Assembly (NCBI RefSeq): GCF_024585265.1
Contig: NZ_CP036533.1
Span: 496,001-560,000, forward strand
Direction: 5' to 3'
From: Bradyrhizobium sp. WBAH42
Lineage (GTDB): Bacteria; Pseudomonadota; Alphaproteobacteria; Rhizobiales; Xanthobacteraceae
DNA: 64,000 bases
Shown here: positions 56,624 to 64,000 of the stretch, one piece after another
How positions within the stretch are numbered: position 1 is the stretch's first letter
Layout: each line of letters starts with the position of its first letter
Notes under the pieces: generated by a model
Databases searched by the model: none
What the model saw: only the letters and a program-made list of their open reading frames with translations
What the model was told of the DNA's origin: nothing
Position numbers and translations under genes: made by a program

Positions 56624-57187
56624 CTAAAGGGCCGGCAGCATCCGAAATGAGGAGGACGGGAGCCGAACCCGCGCGATGTCGCCGGCTGCGACCGCCCCGC
56701 CGGCTCGAACAACGCCCAGCACCCCACATCTGAATGCAGGGTCCGTTCGCGTCGACGAGAGCACGTGCCGTTTAAGGCCAGTTCGAAAGCGGTCGACCAG
56801 GACACATGGCGTCCGAAGACCGGTCAATTCGATAATCGCCGTAGGCCCGAGTTCGACCAGCGGCCCGAGCGGCATCCGTTCGAGGTCCAGGCGCGCGGTG
56901 GTGATGTTCTCGCCGAGCTCTCCGGCTCCAATCTCGAAGCCAGCCTCCGCGAGGGTTGCGAAGAGCTCGGATGGGATCAAGTGAACCTGCCGCAGATTGG
57001 GAAGCCTGGGTCGGCGGCGGGCGAGATAACGGTGTCGGACGAACGGGCCGGCGTGGGCGTCGCCTTCCACTCCGTGGCCTTCCACCAGCACGATCTGGTC
57101 CCGTGACGGCTTGCTGAAGTGGTGCCCGCGATCGGCCGCGACCGCAACCACCCTTCCCTCCAGCGAGAGGTCGTGCGCGGGCGACAT
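56624..57187 (-). CDS. MOSC domain protein
   Basis: A 187-residue protein with a molybdenum-cofactor sulfurase C-terminal (MOSC) fold: VEGHGVEGDAHAG, FEIGAGELGENITTARLDL and ELTGLRTPCVLVDRF with the conserved Cys. MOSC proteins bind or transfer sulfur and often serve thiol-related modification. Its ATG overlaps the polX stop codon (TGATG), so it is translationally coupled to polX. The link to DNA repair is unexplained. Confidence 0.88.
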   Translation of the reverse strand: MSPAHDLSLEGRVVAVAADRGHHFSKPSRDQIVLVEGHGVEGDAHAGPFVRHRYLARRRPRLPNLRQVHLIPSELFATLAEAGFEIGAGELGENITTARLDLERMPLGPLVELGPTAIIELTGLRTPCVLVDRFRTGLKRHVLSSTRTDPAFRCGVLGVVRAGGAVAAGDIARVRLPSSSFRMLPAL

Positions 57188-58866
57188 CAGGCAGCGCGGG
57201 AAAGCGATCGTCGCTTCTGACGGAGGTAGCGCGTGATTTCGGGAAGCGTCATCGCGTTCAGGACCCGGTCGGCAGGGACGCCGCCCTTGCGGGCCATCTC
57301 GACACCCCAATGCATGTGGTCAAGCTCTTCAATCGAGTGCGCGTCTGGATTGATGCTGAGCAAGCAGCCGAACTCAAGCGCCGCCTGGTGCCAGCGCCAG
57401 TCTAAGTCGAGACGCCATGGATGCGCGTTTATCTCGACGACGACGTCGTGCTTCGCGCATGCCCGAAGTACCTTCTCGACGTCGATCTCGTAGCCCGGCC
57501 GCCGCTGGAGCTGCCGCCCGGTCATGTGGCCGATGATGGTTGTGTGAGGATTGGAAATGGCCCGAAGCAAACGCTGCGTTTGCGCCTTGCGGTCCAGCTT
57601 GAAACGACCATGAATGCTGGCGACGACGAAGTCGAAACCTTCAAGCACCTCCTCGTCGTAGTCGAGCGACCCGTCCGCCAGAATATCGGATTCGATGCCT
57701 TTCAATATCCGGAACTCTTTGGCGAACTGCTTGTTCAGTCGGTCCGCTTCCCGGTGCTGCTGCACGATCTCCTTCACGGTGAGACCACCGGCATAGTGCG
57801 CAGACTTTGAATGGTCCGCGACCCCGAAATATTCGAAGCCGCGCTGGCGGGTCGCCTTCGCCATCGTCTCCAGGGTCTCGGCGCCGTCGGAAGCATCCGT
57901 GTGGCAGTGAAGGATACCGCGGAGATCGTCGTCGGTGACGAGCTTCGGCAGCTCGCCCTTCAGAGCCAATTCGACCTCGCCCCGCCCCTCCCGGAGCTCG
58001 GGATCGATGAATGGCAGCCCGAGAGCGCGATAGATGTCGGCCTCCTCGCCCGCGACCAGAGTGCGGCCCTTATGCAAGCCATCGGGCTCCAACCGCATTC
58101 CTTTCTCCGCGGCCAATGTCTGGAGTTGCTCGACATGGGCGGCTGAGCCGGTGGCGAAAAGAAGGGCGGCCCCGAAATGTTTGCGGTCGGAGACGGAGAT
58201 CTGCAGACCATCCGCTGGTGGCTTCGGCGTCTTGCTTGACTTAGCGGCCTCCGCAACGATCGCAAGGTCGCGGACGAGTTCACATCCACGGCGGAAGTCG
58301 CCGGCGATCGTCACGCGCTTTAGCTGGGGCTGAGCCTTCCGGATGGAATTCTGAGCGTGCGCGAGCAGGACGGCGGCACGGTGCAGGTGGAGGCGGCCTT
58401 CTCCACTCTTCGCGATGGCCAGGTTCTGCAGGATCTTGGTCTGCAGCGCGGCACCAAGTCCTTTCGCATTCTTGACGCGGTCGTCCTTGGCGGCGGCCTC
58501 CAGTTCGGCAAGAGAGGCGATGCCCAGATCTTTGTAGAGCCGCAGCACTTTCTCCGGACGAAGGCCGGGCACAACGAGCATCTCGAGCACGCCCTCGGGG
58601 ATCTCCTTCCGCAGCCTTTCCAGACTTGGATGAGTGCCCGTCTTGTGAAGCTTGGTAATGATGTCGGCTATCGCGTCGCCGACCCCGGGGACCTCAGTGA
58701 GCCGGTCCTCGGCAACGAGAACGTCCAAAGGCACCGTTAGGGCGCCCAAGCTGTCCGCCGCGCGAGAATAGGCTTTTGCCCGGTACGGGTTGCCGCCACG
58801 AAGGGCGGCGCGCTGCGCATATTCTCGCAGGAGGCTTGCTACGGTTCGAGCGTCGAGGGAGGCCAC
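57187..58866 (-). CDS. polX: PolX-like protein with PHP phosphoesterase and degenerate polymerase site
   Basis: A 559-residue family X polymerase/PHP fusion. Helix-hairpin-helix domains cover 1-130 (VPGVGDAIADII, VPGLRPEKVLRLYKDLGI). In the palm, AGDFRRGCELVRDLAIV keeps Asp200, but the second metal Asp is Ala202, and the third (usually QVDLRV) is replaced in LQISVSD (Ser224). Polymerase activity is therefore doubtful. The PHP domain (315-555) is intact: LHCHTDASDG, VADHSK, GIESDIL, SIHGRF, EINAHPWRLDL and NPDAHS. A metal-dependent nuclease role is likely. Start is GTG, abutting the upstream TGA. Confidence 0.92.
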   Translation of the reverse strand: MASLDARTVASLLREYAQRAALRGGNPYRAKAYSRAADSLGALTVPLDVLVAEDRLTEVPGVGDAIADIITKLHKTGTHPSLERLRKEIPEGVLEMLVVPGLRPEKVLRLYKDLGIASLAELEAAAKDDRVKNAKGLGAALQTKILQNLAIAKSGEGRLHLHRAAVLLAHAQNSIRKAQPQLKRVTIAGDFRRGCELVRDLAIVAEAAKSSKTPKPPADGLQISVSDRKHFGAALLFATGSAAHVEQLQTLAAEKGMRLEPDGLHKGRTLVAGEEADIYRALGLPFIDPELREGRGEVELALKGELPKLVTDDDLRGILHCHTDASDGAETLETMAKATRQRGFEYFGVADHSKSAHYAGGLTVKEIVQQHREADRLNKQFAKEFRILKGIESDILADGSLDYDEEVLEGFDFVVASIHGRFKLDRKAQTQRLLRAISNPHTTIIGHMTGRQLQRRPGYEIDVEKVLRACAKHDVVVEINAHPWRLDLDWRWHQAALEFGCLLSINPDAHSIEELDHMHWGVEMARKGGVPADRVLNAMTLPEITRYLRQKRRSLSRAA

Positions 58867-59148
58867 TCAACGAGCCTCCCGTTCTGCACGGTGAGGATTT
58901 GTCTCGGCAAAGCGAGTTCGAACGGCCGGGTCGCTCGGGCGACCATCCAGAGATCTTTCTAGCTGCTGCGCTTTTCGGAAGTCTTCCAGATGTTGCGTGT
59001 TTGGGCCGTAGGCGGCCTCCTTCTTCGGGAGGTTATAGATCCGGCCGACCACAAGCTGCAGATGCTTCATCCGGCCTTTCGGCATCGATCGCGCGTTGCA
59101 AAGAGCTCGGACGGCGTAGGCGCGGAAATAATCGAATGCGTCTGACAT
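58867..59148 (-). CDS. Small protein directly upstream of polX
   Basis: A 93-residue soluble basic protein (FDYFRAYAVRALCNARSMPK, MKHLQLVVGRIYNLPKKEAA, YGPNTQHLEDFRKAQQLERS). Its TGA is immediately followed by the polX GTG, so the two are coupled. Similar small proteins occur in Bradyrhizobium, but no function is known to me. The ribosome site is poor. CGAAC-N16-CGTT (59181 to 59157, minus strand) is one base off the EcfG consensus but would give an almost leaderless transcript. Confidence 0.75.
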   Translation of the reverse strand: MSDAFDYFRAYAVRALCNARSMPKGRMKHLQLVVGRIYNLPKKEAAYGPNTQHLEDFRKAQQLERSLDGRPSDPAVRTRFAETNPHRAEREAR

Positions 59149-59404
59149 GATCGGTAAACGCCCGTTCTCGCTGATAGTTCGGCCGCTGACCCGTCTTGAT
59201 GTGCCAGGCGTCGTCGACGACCTTCTTGAATCAATTGGTTCAGTCGGGCACCACGGCCCGTGAAGACTTTGGCGGCTTCGTTTGCCAGATGACCTGGACG
59301 CGGCAGCCGTCGAATTTGGCTTCGTGAAGCTATCGCTCCCCCGGATGGTACCCCACAGGGATGGTGGATTCGTTCCGACCAACCGCAAGGCGGACCGAGA
59401 ACAA

Positions 59405-59429
59405 GGAACCACCCGAATCTCTATGCGTT
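59405..59429 (+). promoter_or_regulatory. Predicted EcfG (general stress) promoter of the DUF3606 gene
   Basis: GGAAC (59405-59409), 16 bases and CGTT (59426-59429) match the EcfG consensus exactly. The -10 element ends 22 bp before the start codon at 59452, with GGAGG in between. The 303-bp gap 59149-59451 contains no other feature I can name. Confidence 0.75.
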
Positions 59430-59451
59430 TCGCAAAGTATGGAGGTGCAAT

Positions 59452-59640
59452 ATGGCTAAGGCGAAGAAGTCGACCGCTCGCGGTCGCAAGCAGGATCGCG
59501 CACGCGTGGCGGGCCGACAGGATCACGAGGTTCGTTACGAGGCGAAGAAGACGCGTCGCTCCGCTTCGGCGGTGAAGAAGGCGGTCAAGAAGGTGGGAAG
59601 TAGCCGGAAGAAGGTGGAGCGCACGCTAAAGCGCAAGTGA
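59452..59640 (+). CDS. DUF3606 family small basic protein
   Basis: A 62-residue lysine/arginine-rich protein: MAKAKKSTARGRKQDRARVA, GRQDHEVRYEAKKTRRSASA and VKKAVKKVGSSRKKVERTLK. The VRYEAKK-x-SASAVKKAVKKVG pattern is the DUF3606 signature, common in rhizobia, with a stress-related or DNA-binding role suspected but unproven. GGAGG lies 6 nt before the ATG and an EcfG promoter just upstream. Confidence 0.9.
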   Translation: MAKAKKSTARGRKQDRARVAGRQDHEVRYEAKKTRRSASAVKKAVKKVGSSRKKVERTLKRK

Positions 59641-59781
59641 GTTTTGGGTCGACGTTAAGGTTCTGGATAGGTCACCATTGAAGTGGCCACCAGCGCCCAA
59701 TGGCTCGAACGGAGCAGCTCCCTCCGGCGCACCCATCTTCGCTCTAGCAGCGAAGTGGAAGTTGAGGGGATTCCGATGGAC

Positions 59782-59805
59782 AAGCCCGGCCCATGTGCCG
59801 GGCTT
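59782..59805. other. Hairpin in the gap after the DUF3606 gene
   Basis: AAGCCCGGC (59782-59790) and GCCGGGCTT (59797-59805) form a perfect 9-bp stem with a 6-nt loop but no T-run. It is the only structure noted in the 327-bp gap 59641-59967 between the DUF3606 gene and the micro-ORF operon, which converge on it. Confidence 0.45.
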
Positions 59806-59967
59806 ACGCATGTCTGGGGCGAGCGGCAGTCGCTGCTCTCAAGACCGCAGGAAGGTCCGGCTTCCTGCCGAAAGCGGACCGGAGGCGGGTGTGCTGGCAA
59901 AGACGCAAAGGGCCCAGCAGCGGACTCTCGCGCCGAACTGAGGCAGTCCTCTAGTTCATCTTGGATT

Positions 59968-60093
59968 TTAGCTTTTCAAACGAGCCTCGCGCTGCTCCTC
60001 GATGTCCGCACGGATCATCTCACGCATCTCCTCTTGCGGAAAGAGCTTGTTGTTGTTGGCAATCGGCTTCTTTGGCGGCCGCTTTTCGATCAT
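59968..60093 (-). CDS. 41-residue micro-protein, last gene of a coupled small-gene operon
   Basis: Sequence begins MIEKRPPKKPIANNNKLFPQ and ends EEMREMIRADIEEQREARLK-S: a basic start and a charged helix. Its ATG overlaps the stop codon of the preceding 63-residue gene by ATGA. The tight overlap and the sensible composition argue for a real gene below the usual size limit. Function unknown. Confidence 0.6.
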   Translation of the reverse strand: MIEKRPPKKPIANNNKLFPQEEMREMIRADIEEQREARLKS

Positions 60094-60281
60094 GGAAAGC
60101 CCTTTACGCTTACTTCGCCGTCGTTCCGAGCCAGGTCGTCCTGGCCTGCCGCTAGCTTGTCATAAGCGTCTGCCATCCGGCTGTATTGAGCGCTCGTCTC
60201 CGGGTCTTTCATCAGATCGCTCTTGGCTCGGAATTCTTCGGCTTGGTCGCGGTACCGCTTTGCGTTCGCTGAATAGTCCAT
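60090..60281 (-). CDS. 63-residue soluble helical protein
   Basis: MDYSANAKRYRDQAEEFRAK followed by SDLMKDPETSAQYSRMADAY and DKLAAGQDDLARND: an acidic helical hairpin of a type I have seen as small hypothetical proteins in Bradyrhizobium. Its ATG follows the upstream TAG without a gap (TAGATG), and its stop overlaps the next start. Confidence 0.72.
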   Translation of the reverse strand: MDYSANAKRYRDQAEEFRAKSDLMKDPETSAQYSRMADAYDKLAAGQDDLARNDGEVSVKGFP

Positions 60282-60461
60282 CTAACCGCGATCTTCCCGG
60301 TACGCGTTGCTTTCCGTCCGATACATCGCGTTCTCCATCACGCTGAGGCGAAGTGCCTCGCGACGATGCAGCTGTTCGGCCTGCAAGGCGAGTTTTGTCT
60401 TTTGAAGAGCTTGGCTCTCTTCGATGGCTAGCTGAGCACGATCAAACAGCGGATCATTCAT
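60282..60461 (-). CDS. 59-residue micro-protein in the small-gene operon
   Basis: MNDPLFDRAQLAIEESQALQ, then KTKLALQAEQLHRREALRLS and a tail VMENAMYRTESNAYREDRG. The whole reads as one long amphipathic helix. It starts within the end of the 72-residue gene (8-nt overlap) and stops at the base before the next ATG. Overlaps on both sides support it as real. Confidence 0.65.
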   Translation of the reverse strand: MNDPLFDRAQLAIEESQALQKTKLALQAEQLHRREALRLSVMENAMYRTESNAYREDRG

Positions 60462-60672
60462 CCCGCGACAATGCCTGCGGCAAACTTCCGCTGCTATGTC
60501 CTATGTTATCTTCCTTATTTTGTATCGGAAAAGGCTTGTAGGTCTCAGGGCCGAGGAAGGTGTCGGGCGTCAACTGCCTCAACACCTCCATAGCCTCGCG
60601 AACGGCCTCTCGCGCCATTTCGATGTGCGCGGCATCGCTTTGCAATGGGTAATGAACTCGACGGATCGGCAT
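60454..60672 (-). CDS. 72-residue protein, first gene of the small-gene operon
   Basis: MPIRRVHYPLQSDAAHIEMA, then REAVREAMEVLRQLTPDTFL and GPETYKPFPIQN. A strong AGGGAG lies 7 nt before the ATG at 60672. No family recognised. The end is Ser/Gly-rich and shares 8 bases with the next gene. Confidence 0.65.
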   Translation of the reverse strand: MPIRRVHYPLQSDAAHIEMAREAVREAMEVLRQLTPDTFLGPETYKPFPIQNKEDNIGHSSGSLPQALSRDE

Positions 60673-61157
60673 GGCGTGCTCCCTGTCTTGCAGGCGGGAG
60701 CACAGAAGCGTCTCTCAGCCATCGCCGCCTACGGGCAGAGCCACGGCCGATGATGGGGAACAATTATCACAGCGGCCTAAAGGTTCCACGGAATCTCTAT
60801 CCGGCACGGCCGCATCACGGCGTATTCCGCTGGGGGTCAATCGCGGCGATCTGGCCCGGCGAACGCCGGGTCCGGTTTAGCGTTCATTGCCGACATCGAC
60901 GCGCGGGCTGAGCTTGTCGCGATGGGCCACATGCGGACATCAACGGGACGATGCAAGAGCACATGGCGGATTTTCGGTTGCCATGGTCCGGCCCCGCGCT
61001 GGGGAGCACGGAGCGTACAGAACGCTGGCTGAGGTAGAGGCAATTGGTCCAATCTTCTGATCCATCTTGAAACAAGATCAAGCCTCTCTAAGTCTCACGC
61101 CGGAGGGCTCCTCCGACCACTTTTGGAAAGGATTGCTTGTAACCGTCGAGGACGACG
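60673..61157. other. Intergenic gap between divergent small genes
   Basis: No gene or named repeat is visible in these 485 bp. GGAAC at 60757 and GTTCC near 60783 face each other but are spaced wrongly for EcfG promoters. Promoters of the small-gene operon and of the next gene are expected here. Confidence 0.4.
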
Positions 61158-61382
61158 ATGATGACACTCGAAGATAAGCTCGCCCGCTTGCGTACGCACC
61201 ACAATAACATTCACCGCTACCAGCGGCTGATCAAGACCCGCCTTTCCGATTTGGAACGAGAGTACATCGAAAGCCGTCTCTCCGAGGAACGGGCGGCGCT
61301 GGTAAGCCTCGCGCGCACGACGTTCCCCATTCCTTTCAAAATGCCATCCGCCAGAGCAGCAGCCCCAGACCTTCAAACCTGA
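61158..61382 (+). CDS. Small charged protein of a Bradyrhizobium-type family
   Basis: A 74-residue protein: TLEDKLARLRTHHNNIHRYQ, RLIKTRLSDLEREYIESRLS, EERAALVSLARTTFP. The KLARLR-H-NNIHRY and KT-LSDLER-IE-RL pattern is one I recognise from small hypothetical proteins of Bradyrhizobium. It is likely all helical. GAGGACGACG precedes the first of two ATG codons. Confidence 0.75.
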   Translation: MMTLEDKLARLRTHHNNIHRYQRLIKTRLSDLEREYIESRLSEERAALVSLARTTFPIPFKMPSARAAAPDLQT

Positions 61383-61422
61383 GTCGCTTGAGCTTGCCGG
61401 CGGGCATCAGGAGGTCGCTCCC

Positions 61423-61803
61423 GTGCGACAACGGCCCATCAACGGCGTCGAGCCGGAAAGAACCGAGGATGACATTACGCGTGAGCTGCTCGGCCCCAGG
61501 GGCGTTCCGGGCGGTCCCGATCCCGCCCGCATGGTCCCGCAGGTCGAGAAGAACACGCCAAAGCACATAAGGTGGAGAACCCCGAGCTCCCGCGATGAAC
61601 CGAGCGCAAGAAACCGGAACCTTGTTGATCTGGTCAAGGGCAGAGAGGCGGAACGGGTGGTGACAAATCACCGTTGCTCCGAATTGCGGGGCGCCTTTGA
61701 TTGCGTTGCAATGATGCAGAACGCTCAGAAGTACATCAACATTGCCGCTCTAATTGCGCTCGCTGGTTGGCTTGGTCTCTGTTTCAATATGGGCTGGTAC
61801 TGA
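61423..61803 (+). CDS. Possible small membrane protein
   Basis: A 126-residue frame from GTG at 61423, with AGGAGG 8 nt upstream. The middle is low-complexity. The last 25 residues (KYINIAALIALAGWLGLCFN) form one membrane helix. Either the whole frame is a tail-anchored protein, or only a roughly 30-residue membrane peptide starting at the internal ATG is made. Low confidence. Confidence 0.4.
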   Translation: MRQRPINGVEPERTEDDITRELLGPRGVPGGPDPARMVPQVEKNTPKHIRWRTPSSRDEPSARNRNLVDLVKGREAERVVTNHRCSELRGAFDCVAMMQNAQKYINIAALIALAGWLGLCFNMGWY

Positions 61804-62179
61804 TGGGGCGGCTTACGCCCGGAGTAGACCACATCGGCCCCAGCCTGGAGGTTTTTCCGGATCGAAAAACGAGCTGGGACCGAGAGGTCCGCCGTTGGAT
61901 GGCAAACGCAGCTTGGTCCCAAAAATCATGCCCCGTGACCAAAAGCTTAATTTATTGACTTAGTCACTATTGGCACGCGCCAGCAGGGGCGTTCGAAGCC
62001 CTTCTTCGATTGACACGATCTGACTGTTCTCTCCACTTGGCCAATTGTCAGTTAGAGGCTTGAAGTCGTCGCCGCCGATCCTAAGTTCAGACGCTGCCGG
62101 CTGTGTCCGGCAAAACGAAACTCATGCAGAGGATGAAAGAGCCCGCGCTCATCGCGGGCGCGTATTCGAAGGAAGTCAC
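61804..62179. other. Intergenic gap, nothing recognised
   Basis: These 376 bp between the possible membrane protein and the secreted protein contain no gene, repeat or clear promoter element that I can support. Confidence 0.4.
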
Positions 62180-62461
62180 ATGAGAAAGCTTGCTCTTGCA
62201 ATCGCCGCGGCAGCAACGCTCCTCATCGGAACGGTTGCGCCGGCCTCGGCCCATTGGCGGGGCCATCATCATCACTGGGGAGGTCCGGGCATCGGTCCCG
62301 CCCTCGCGCTCGGCATATTCACCGGAGCGCTGGCCGCCGCGGCTGCACCTCCGGTCTATTATGCGCCGGTTTATGGTCCGCCGCGATATTATTACGGCCC
62401 CCGCTACTATCGGACGGTCCGGTATTATCCGGCGGCATATCCTTACTGGTATCCCTGGTGA
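62180..62461 (+). CDS. Small secreted Tyr/Pro/Gly-rich protein
   Basis: A 93-residue protein from the ATG at 62180 behind AAGGAAG. Signal peptide KLALAIAAAATLLIGTVAPA-SA, a His-rich start (HWRGHHHHWGG), a Gly/Ala hydrophobic stretch, and a C-terminus of Tyr-Pro-Arg repeats (YYAPVYGPPRYYYGPRYYRT). This resembles rhizobial surface or envelope proteins of unknown function. The His cluster could bind metal. Confidence 0.8.
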   Translation: MRKLALAIAAAATLLIGTVAPASAHWRGHHHHWGGPGIGPALALGIFTGALAAAAAPPVYYAPVYGPPRYYYGPRYYRTVRYYPAAYPYWYPW

Positions 62462-62470
62462 GCTGATGCA

Positions 62471-62495
62471 AAGGCCCGGCCTGCAACCGGGCCTT
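62471..62495 (+). terminator. Hairpin after the secreted-protein gene
   Basis: AAGGCCCGG (62471-62479) pairs with CCGGGCCTT (62487-62495) around a 7-nt loop, 9 bp after the stop codon. There is no T-run, so termination would be weak or the hairpin may only protect the 3' end. Confidence 0.5.
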
Positions 62496-62705
62496 ATCGC
62501 TGCCCGGCACCCCGATCGCCTGAGCGCGGCGCGTGCGAGGCGCCTCTCACCCGAAGCGCGTCGGGATGGCTGGAACCGATGGCAGCAGGAGAAGTTTTGC
62601 CGATAAGATGCAGGTCCGGCCGCGCACCGGGCCCGAGCGAGCGCGCGTCAAAATGCGCCTCGACGTTAGCCCGGCCCGCGTAACATGATCGGATCTGGTC
62701 TCCCC

Positions 62706-64000
62706 ATGAACAAGAATGCCCGTTTCAATCTCGGATACGCCATCGCGGCGATCTTTGCGGTCTTCCTGATTCAGTATCTGATCTCGGCGGCGAACCAGAT
62801 CGCCGTGATCCCCTACAGCGAATATCAGCAATTGCTGCGCCAGGGGAAAGTCGAGACGGTCGGCATCTCCGATCGGACCTTGCAGGGCACGTTGAAAGAG
62901 CCGCTGCCCGGCGGCCAGAAGCAATTCGTCACCACGCGCGTCGACCAGGAGGTCGCCCAGGAGCTCGAGAAGCACAACGTCCGCTTCACCGGGCAGATCG
63001 AGAGCACGTTTCTGCGCGACCTGTTGTCGTGGGTCATGCCGGTGCTGCTGTTCTTCGGCATCTGGTGGTACATCGGCCGCCGCATGGCCGAGGGCGGCGG
63101 GATCGGCGGCGGGCTGATGGCGATCGGCAAGAGCAAGGCCAAGGTCTACGTCGAATCCGACACCGGCGTCACTTTTACCGACGTCGCCGGTGTGGACGAG
63201 GCCAAGGACGAGCTTCGCGAGATCGTCGATTTCCTGAAGAATCCGACCGACTATGGCCGGCTCGGCGGCCGTATGCCGAAAGGCGTGCTGCTGGTGGGGC
63301 CGCCGGGCACAGGCAAGACCTTGCTGGCCAAGGCGGTGGCCGGCGAGGCCAGGGTGCCGTTCTTCTCGATCTCCGGCTCGGAGTTCGTCGAGATGTTCGT
63401 CGGTGTCGGCGCGGCGCGGGTGCGGGATCTGTTTCAGCAGGCGCACGACAAGGCGCCGGCCATCATCTTCATCGACGAGCTCGATGCGCTGGGCCGCGCC
63501 CGTGGCATAGGCCCGTTCGCCGGCGGCCATGACGAGAAGGAGCAGACGCTCAACCAGCTGCTGGTCGAGCTCGACGGCTTCGATTCGCGCTCGGGGCTCG
63601 TCATCCTCGCCGCCACCAACCGCCCCGAGATTCTCGATCCCGCCCTGCTCCGCGCCGGCCGCTTCGACCGGCAGGTGCTGGTCGACCGGCCCGACAAGAA
63701 GGGCCGCATCGAGATCCTCAAGGTGCACATGAAGAAGGTGCGCCTGGCCGAGAATGTCGACGCAGACGCCGTTGCCGCGCTCACCCCTGGCTTCACGGGC
63801 GCGGATCTCGCCAATCTCGTCAACGAAGCCGCGCTGCTGGCGACGCGACGCGCCGCCGAGGCGGTGACCATGAGCGATTTCACCAATGCGGTCGAGCGCA
63901 TGGTCGCAGGTCTGGAAAAGCGCAACCGCCTGCTCAACGCCAGGGAACGCGAGATCGTCGCCTATCACGAGATGGGGCACGCCCTCGTCGCGCTCTCACT
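62706..64000 (+). CDS. ftsH: FtsH-type ATP-dependent zinc metalloprotease (5' part)
   Basis: A membrane-anchored AAA+ protease that degrades membrane and regulatory proteins. The window ends inside the gene, after 431 codons. First membrane helix at 8-28 ([20 protein letters not shown]), periplasmic domain, second helix at about 105-122 ([19 protein letters not shown]). The AAA domain has Walker A GPPGTGKT, Walker [12 protein letters not shown], and [20 protein letters not shown]. The zinc motif is HEMGH, where most FtsH have HEAGH; the HExxH ligands are kept. It may be a secondary FtsH paralogue. The ribosome site is weak. Confidence 0.92.
   Translation, partial: MNKNARFNLGYAIAAIFAVFLIQYLISAANQIAVIPYSEYQQLLRQGKVETVGISDRTLQGTLKEPLPGGQKQFVTTRVDQEVAQELEKHNVRFTGQIESTFLRDLLSWVMPVLLFFGIWWYIGRRMAEGGGIGGGLMAIGKSKAKVYVESDTGVTFTDVAGVDEAKDELREIVDFLKNPTDYGRLGGRMPKGVLLVGPPGTGKTLLAKAVAGEARVPFFSISGSEFVEMFVGVGAARVRDLFQQAHDKAPAIIFIDELDALGRARGIGPFAGGHDEKEQTLNQLLVELDGFDSRSGLVILAATNRPEILDPALLRAGRFDRQVLVDRPDKKGRIEILKVHMKKVRLAENVDADAVAALTPGFTGADLANLVNEAALLATRRAAEAVTMSDFTNAVERMVAGLEKRNRLLNAREREIVAYHEMGHALVALS

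Noticed and set aside
60757..60787. Facing GGAAC and GTTCC as divergent EcfG promoters
   Set aside because: Spacing to any CGTT/AACG element is wrong on both strands.
62572..62596. An EcfG promoter for ftsH (GGAAC-N16-AGTT)
   Set aside because: The -10 element deviates and lies about 110 bp before the start codon; a chance match is likely.

Overview
The window (about 64 kb, high GC, dense coding on both strands) looks like the chromosome of an alphaproteobacterial rhizobium, most probably Bradyrhizobium or a close relative. The reasons are the ptsP-prfA-prmC-DUF4167 gene order, the phbB/phbA/phaR polyhydroxybutyrate block, the acdR/acdS ACC-deaminase pair, and several large palindromic intergenic repeats of types common in Bradyrhizobium genomes. 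No rRNA, tRNA or CRISPR array was recognised.

Positions 1-33,350 read as ordinary core chromosome. A 5'-truncated ptsP is followed by prfA, prmC and a DUF4167 gene that ends in a strong terminator. Next come a methyltransferase, glyoxalase II (gloB), a cupin protein and an EamA transporter. The PHB genes follow: phbB, phbA and the divergent regulator phaR. Then come an aminotransferase, an HSL-type hydrolase, an envelope protein, a PilZ-like/PAS/PAS/GGDEF protein, acdR-acdS, recQ, a polysaccharide deacetylase, and methionine genes metY-metA. The block closes with an amidase, an aldo/keto reductase and MFS exporter with a divergent LysR regulator, a nitroreductase and a YafK-like L,D-transpeptidase. 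Intergenic palindromic repeats sit at many of these gene ends.

Positions 33,380-54,500 look accessory. The region opens with a complete IS1182-family element flanked by GATC direct repeats and by a nitroreductase C-terminal fragment. It then carries single genes separated by long gaps: a SUKH/SMI1 protein, an ABC substrate-binding protein, a periplasmic MBL hydrolase, two TPR proteins, an MHS-type transporter, a Crp/Fnr regulator, small secreted proteins, DUF1127, OpgC, MAPEG and DUF4274 proteins. Nine copies of one roughly 70-120 bp intergenic repeat, most with a conserved internal hairpin, lie in the gaps between 37.5 and 51.2 kb and were not seen outside. The stretch ends with a nuclease-helicase gene (DUF2075 type) divergent, by 36 bp, from a DEDDh exonuclease gene.

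Positions 54,700-62,500 hold a DNA-repair and stress-like block. It contains an unusual RNase HII with a compensated double frameshift, a stand-alone ATP-dependent DNA ligase, and a tightly packed small protein-PolX-MOSC operon in which the PolX polymerase site is degenerate but the PHP site is intact. Matches to the EcfG general-stress promoter consensus (GGAAC-N16/17-CGTT) lie before the ligase and before a DUF3606 protein. A four-gene operon of overlapping micro-ORFs (41-72 codons) follows, two members of which are easy to miss because of their size. The window ends inside an ftsH-type protease gene.
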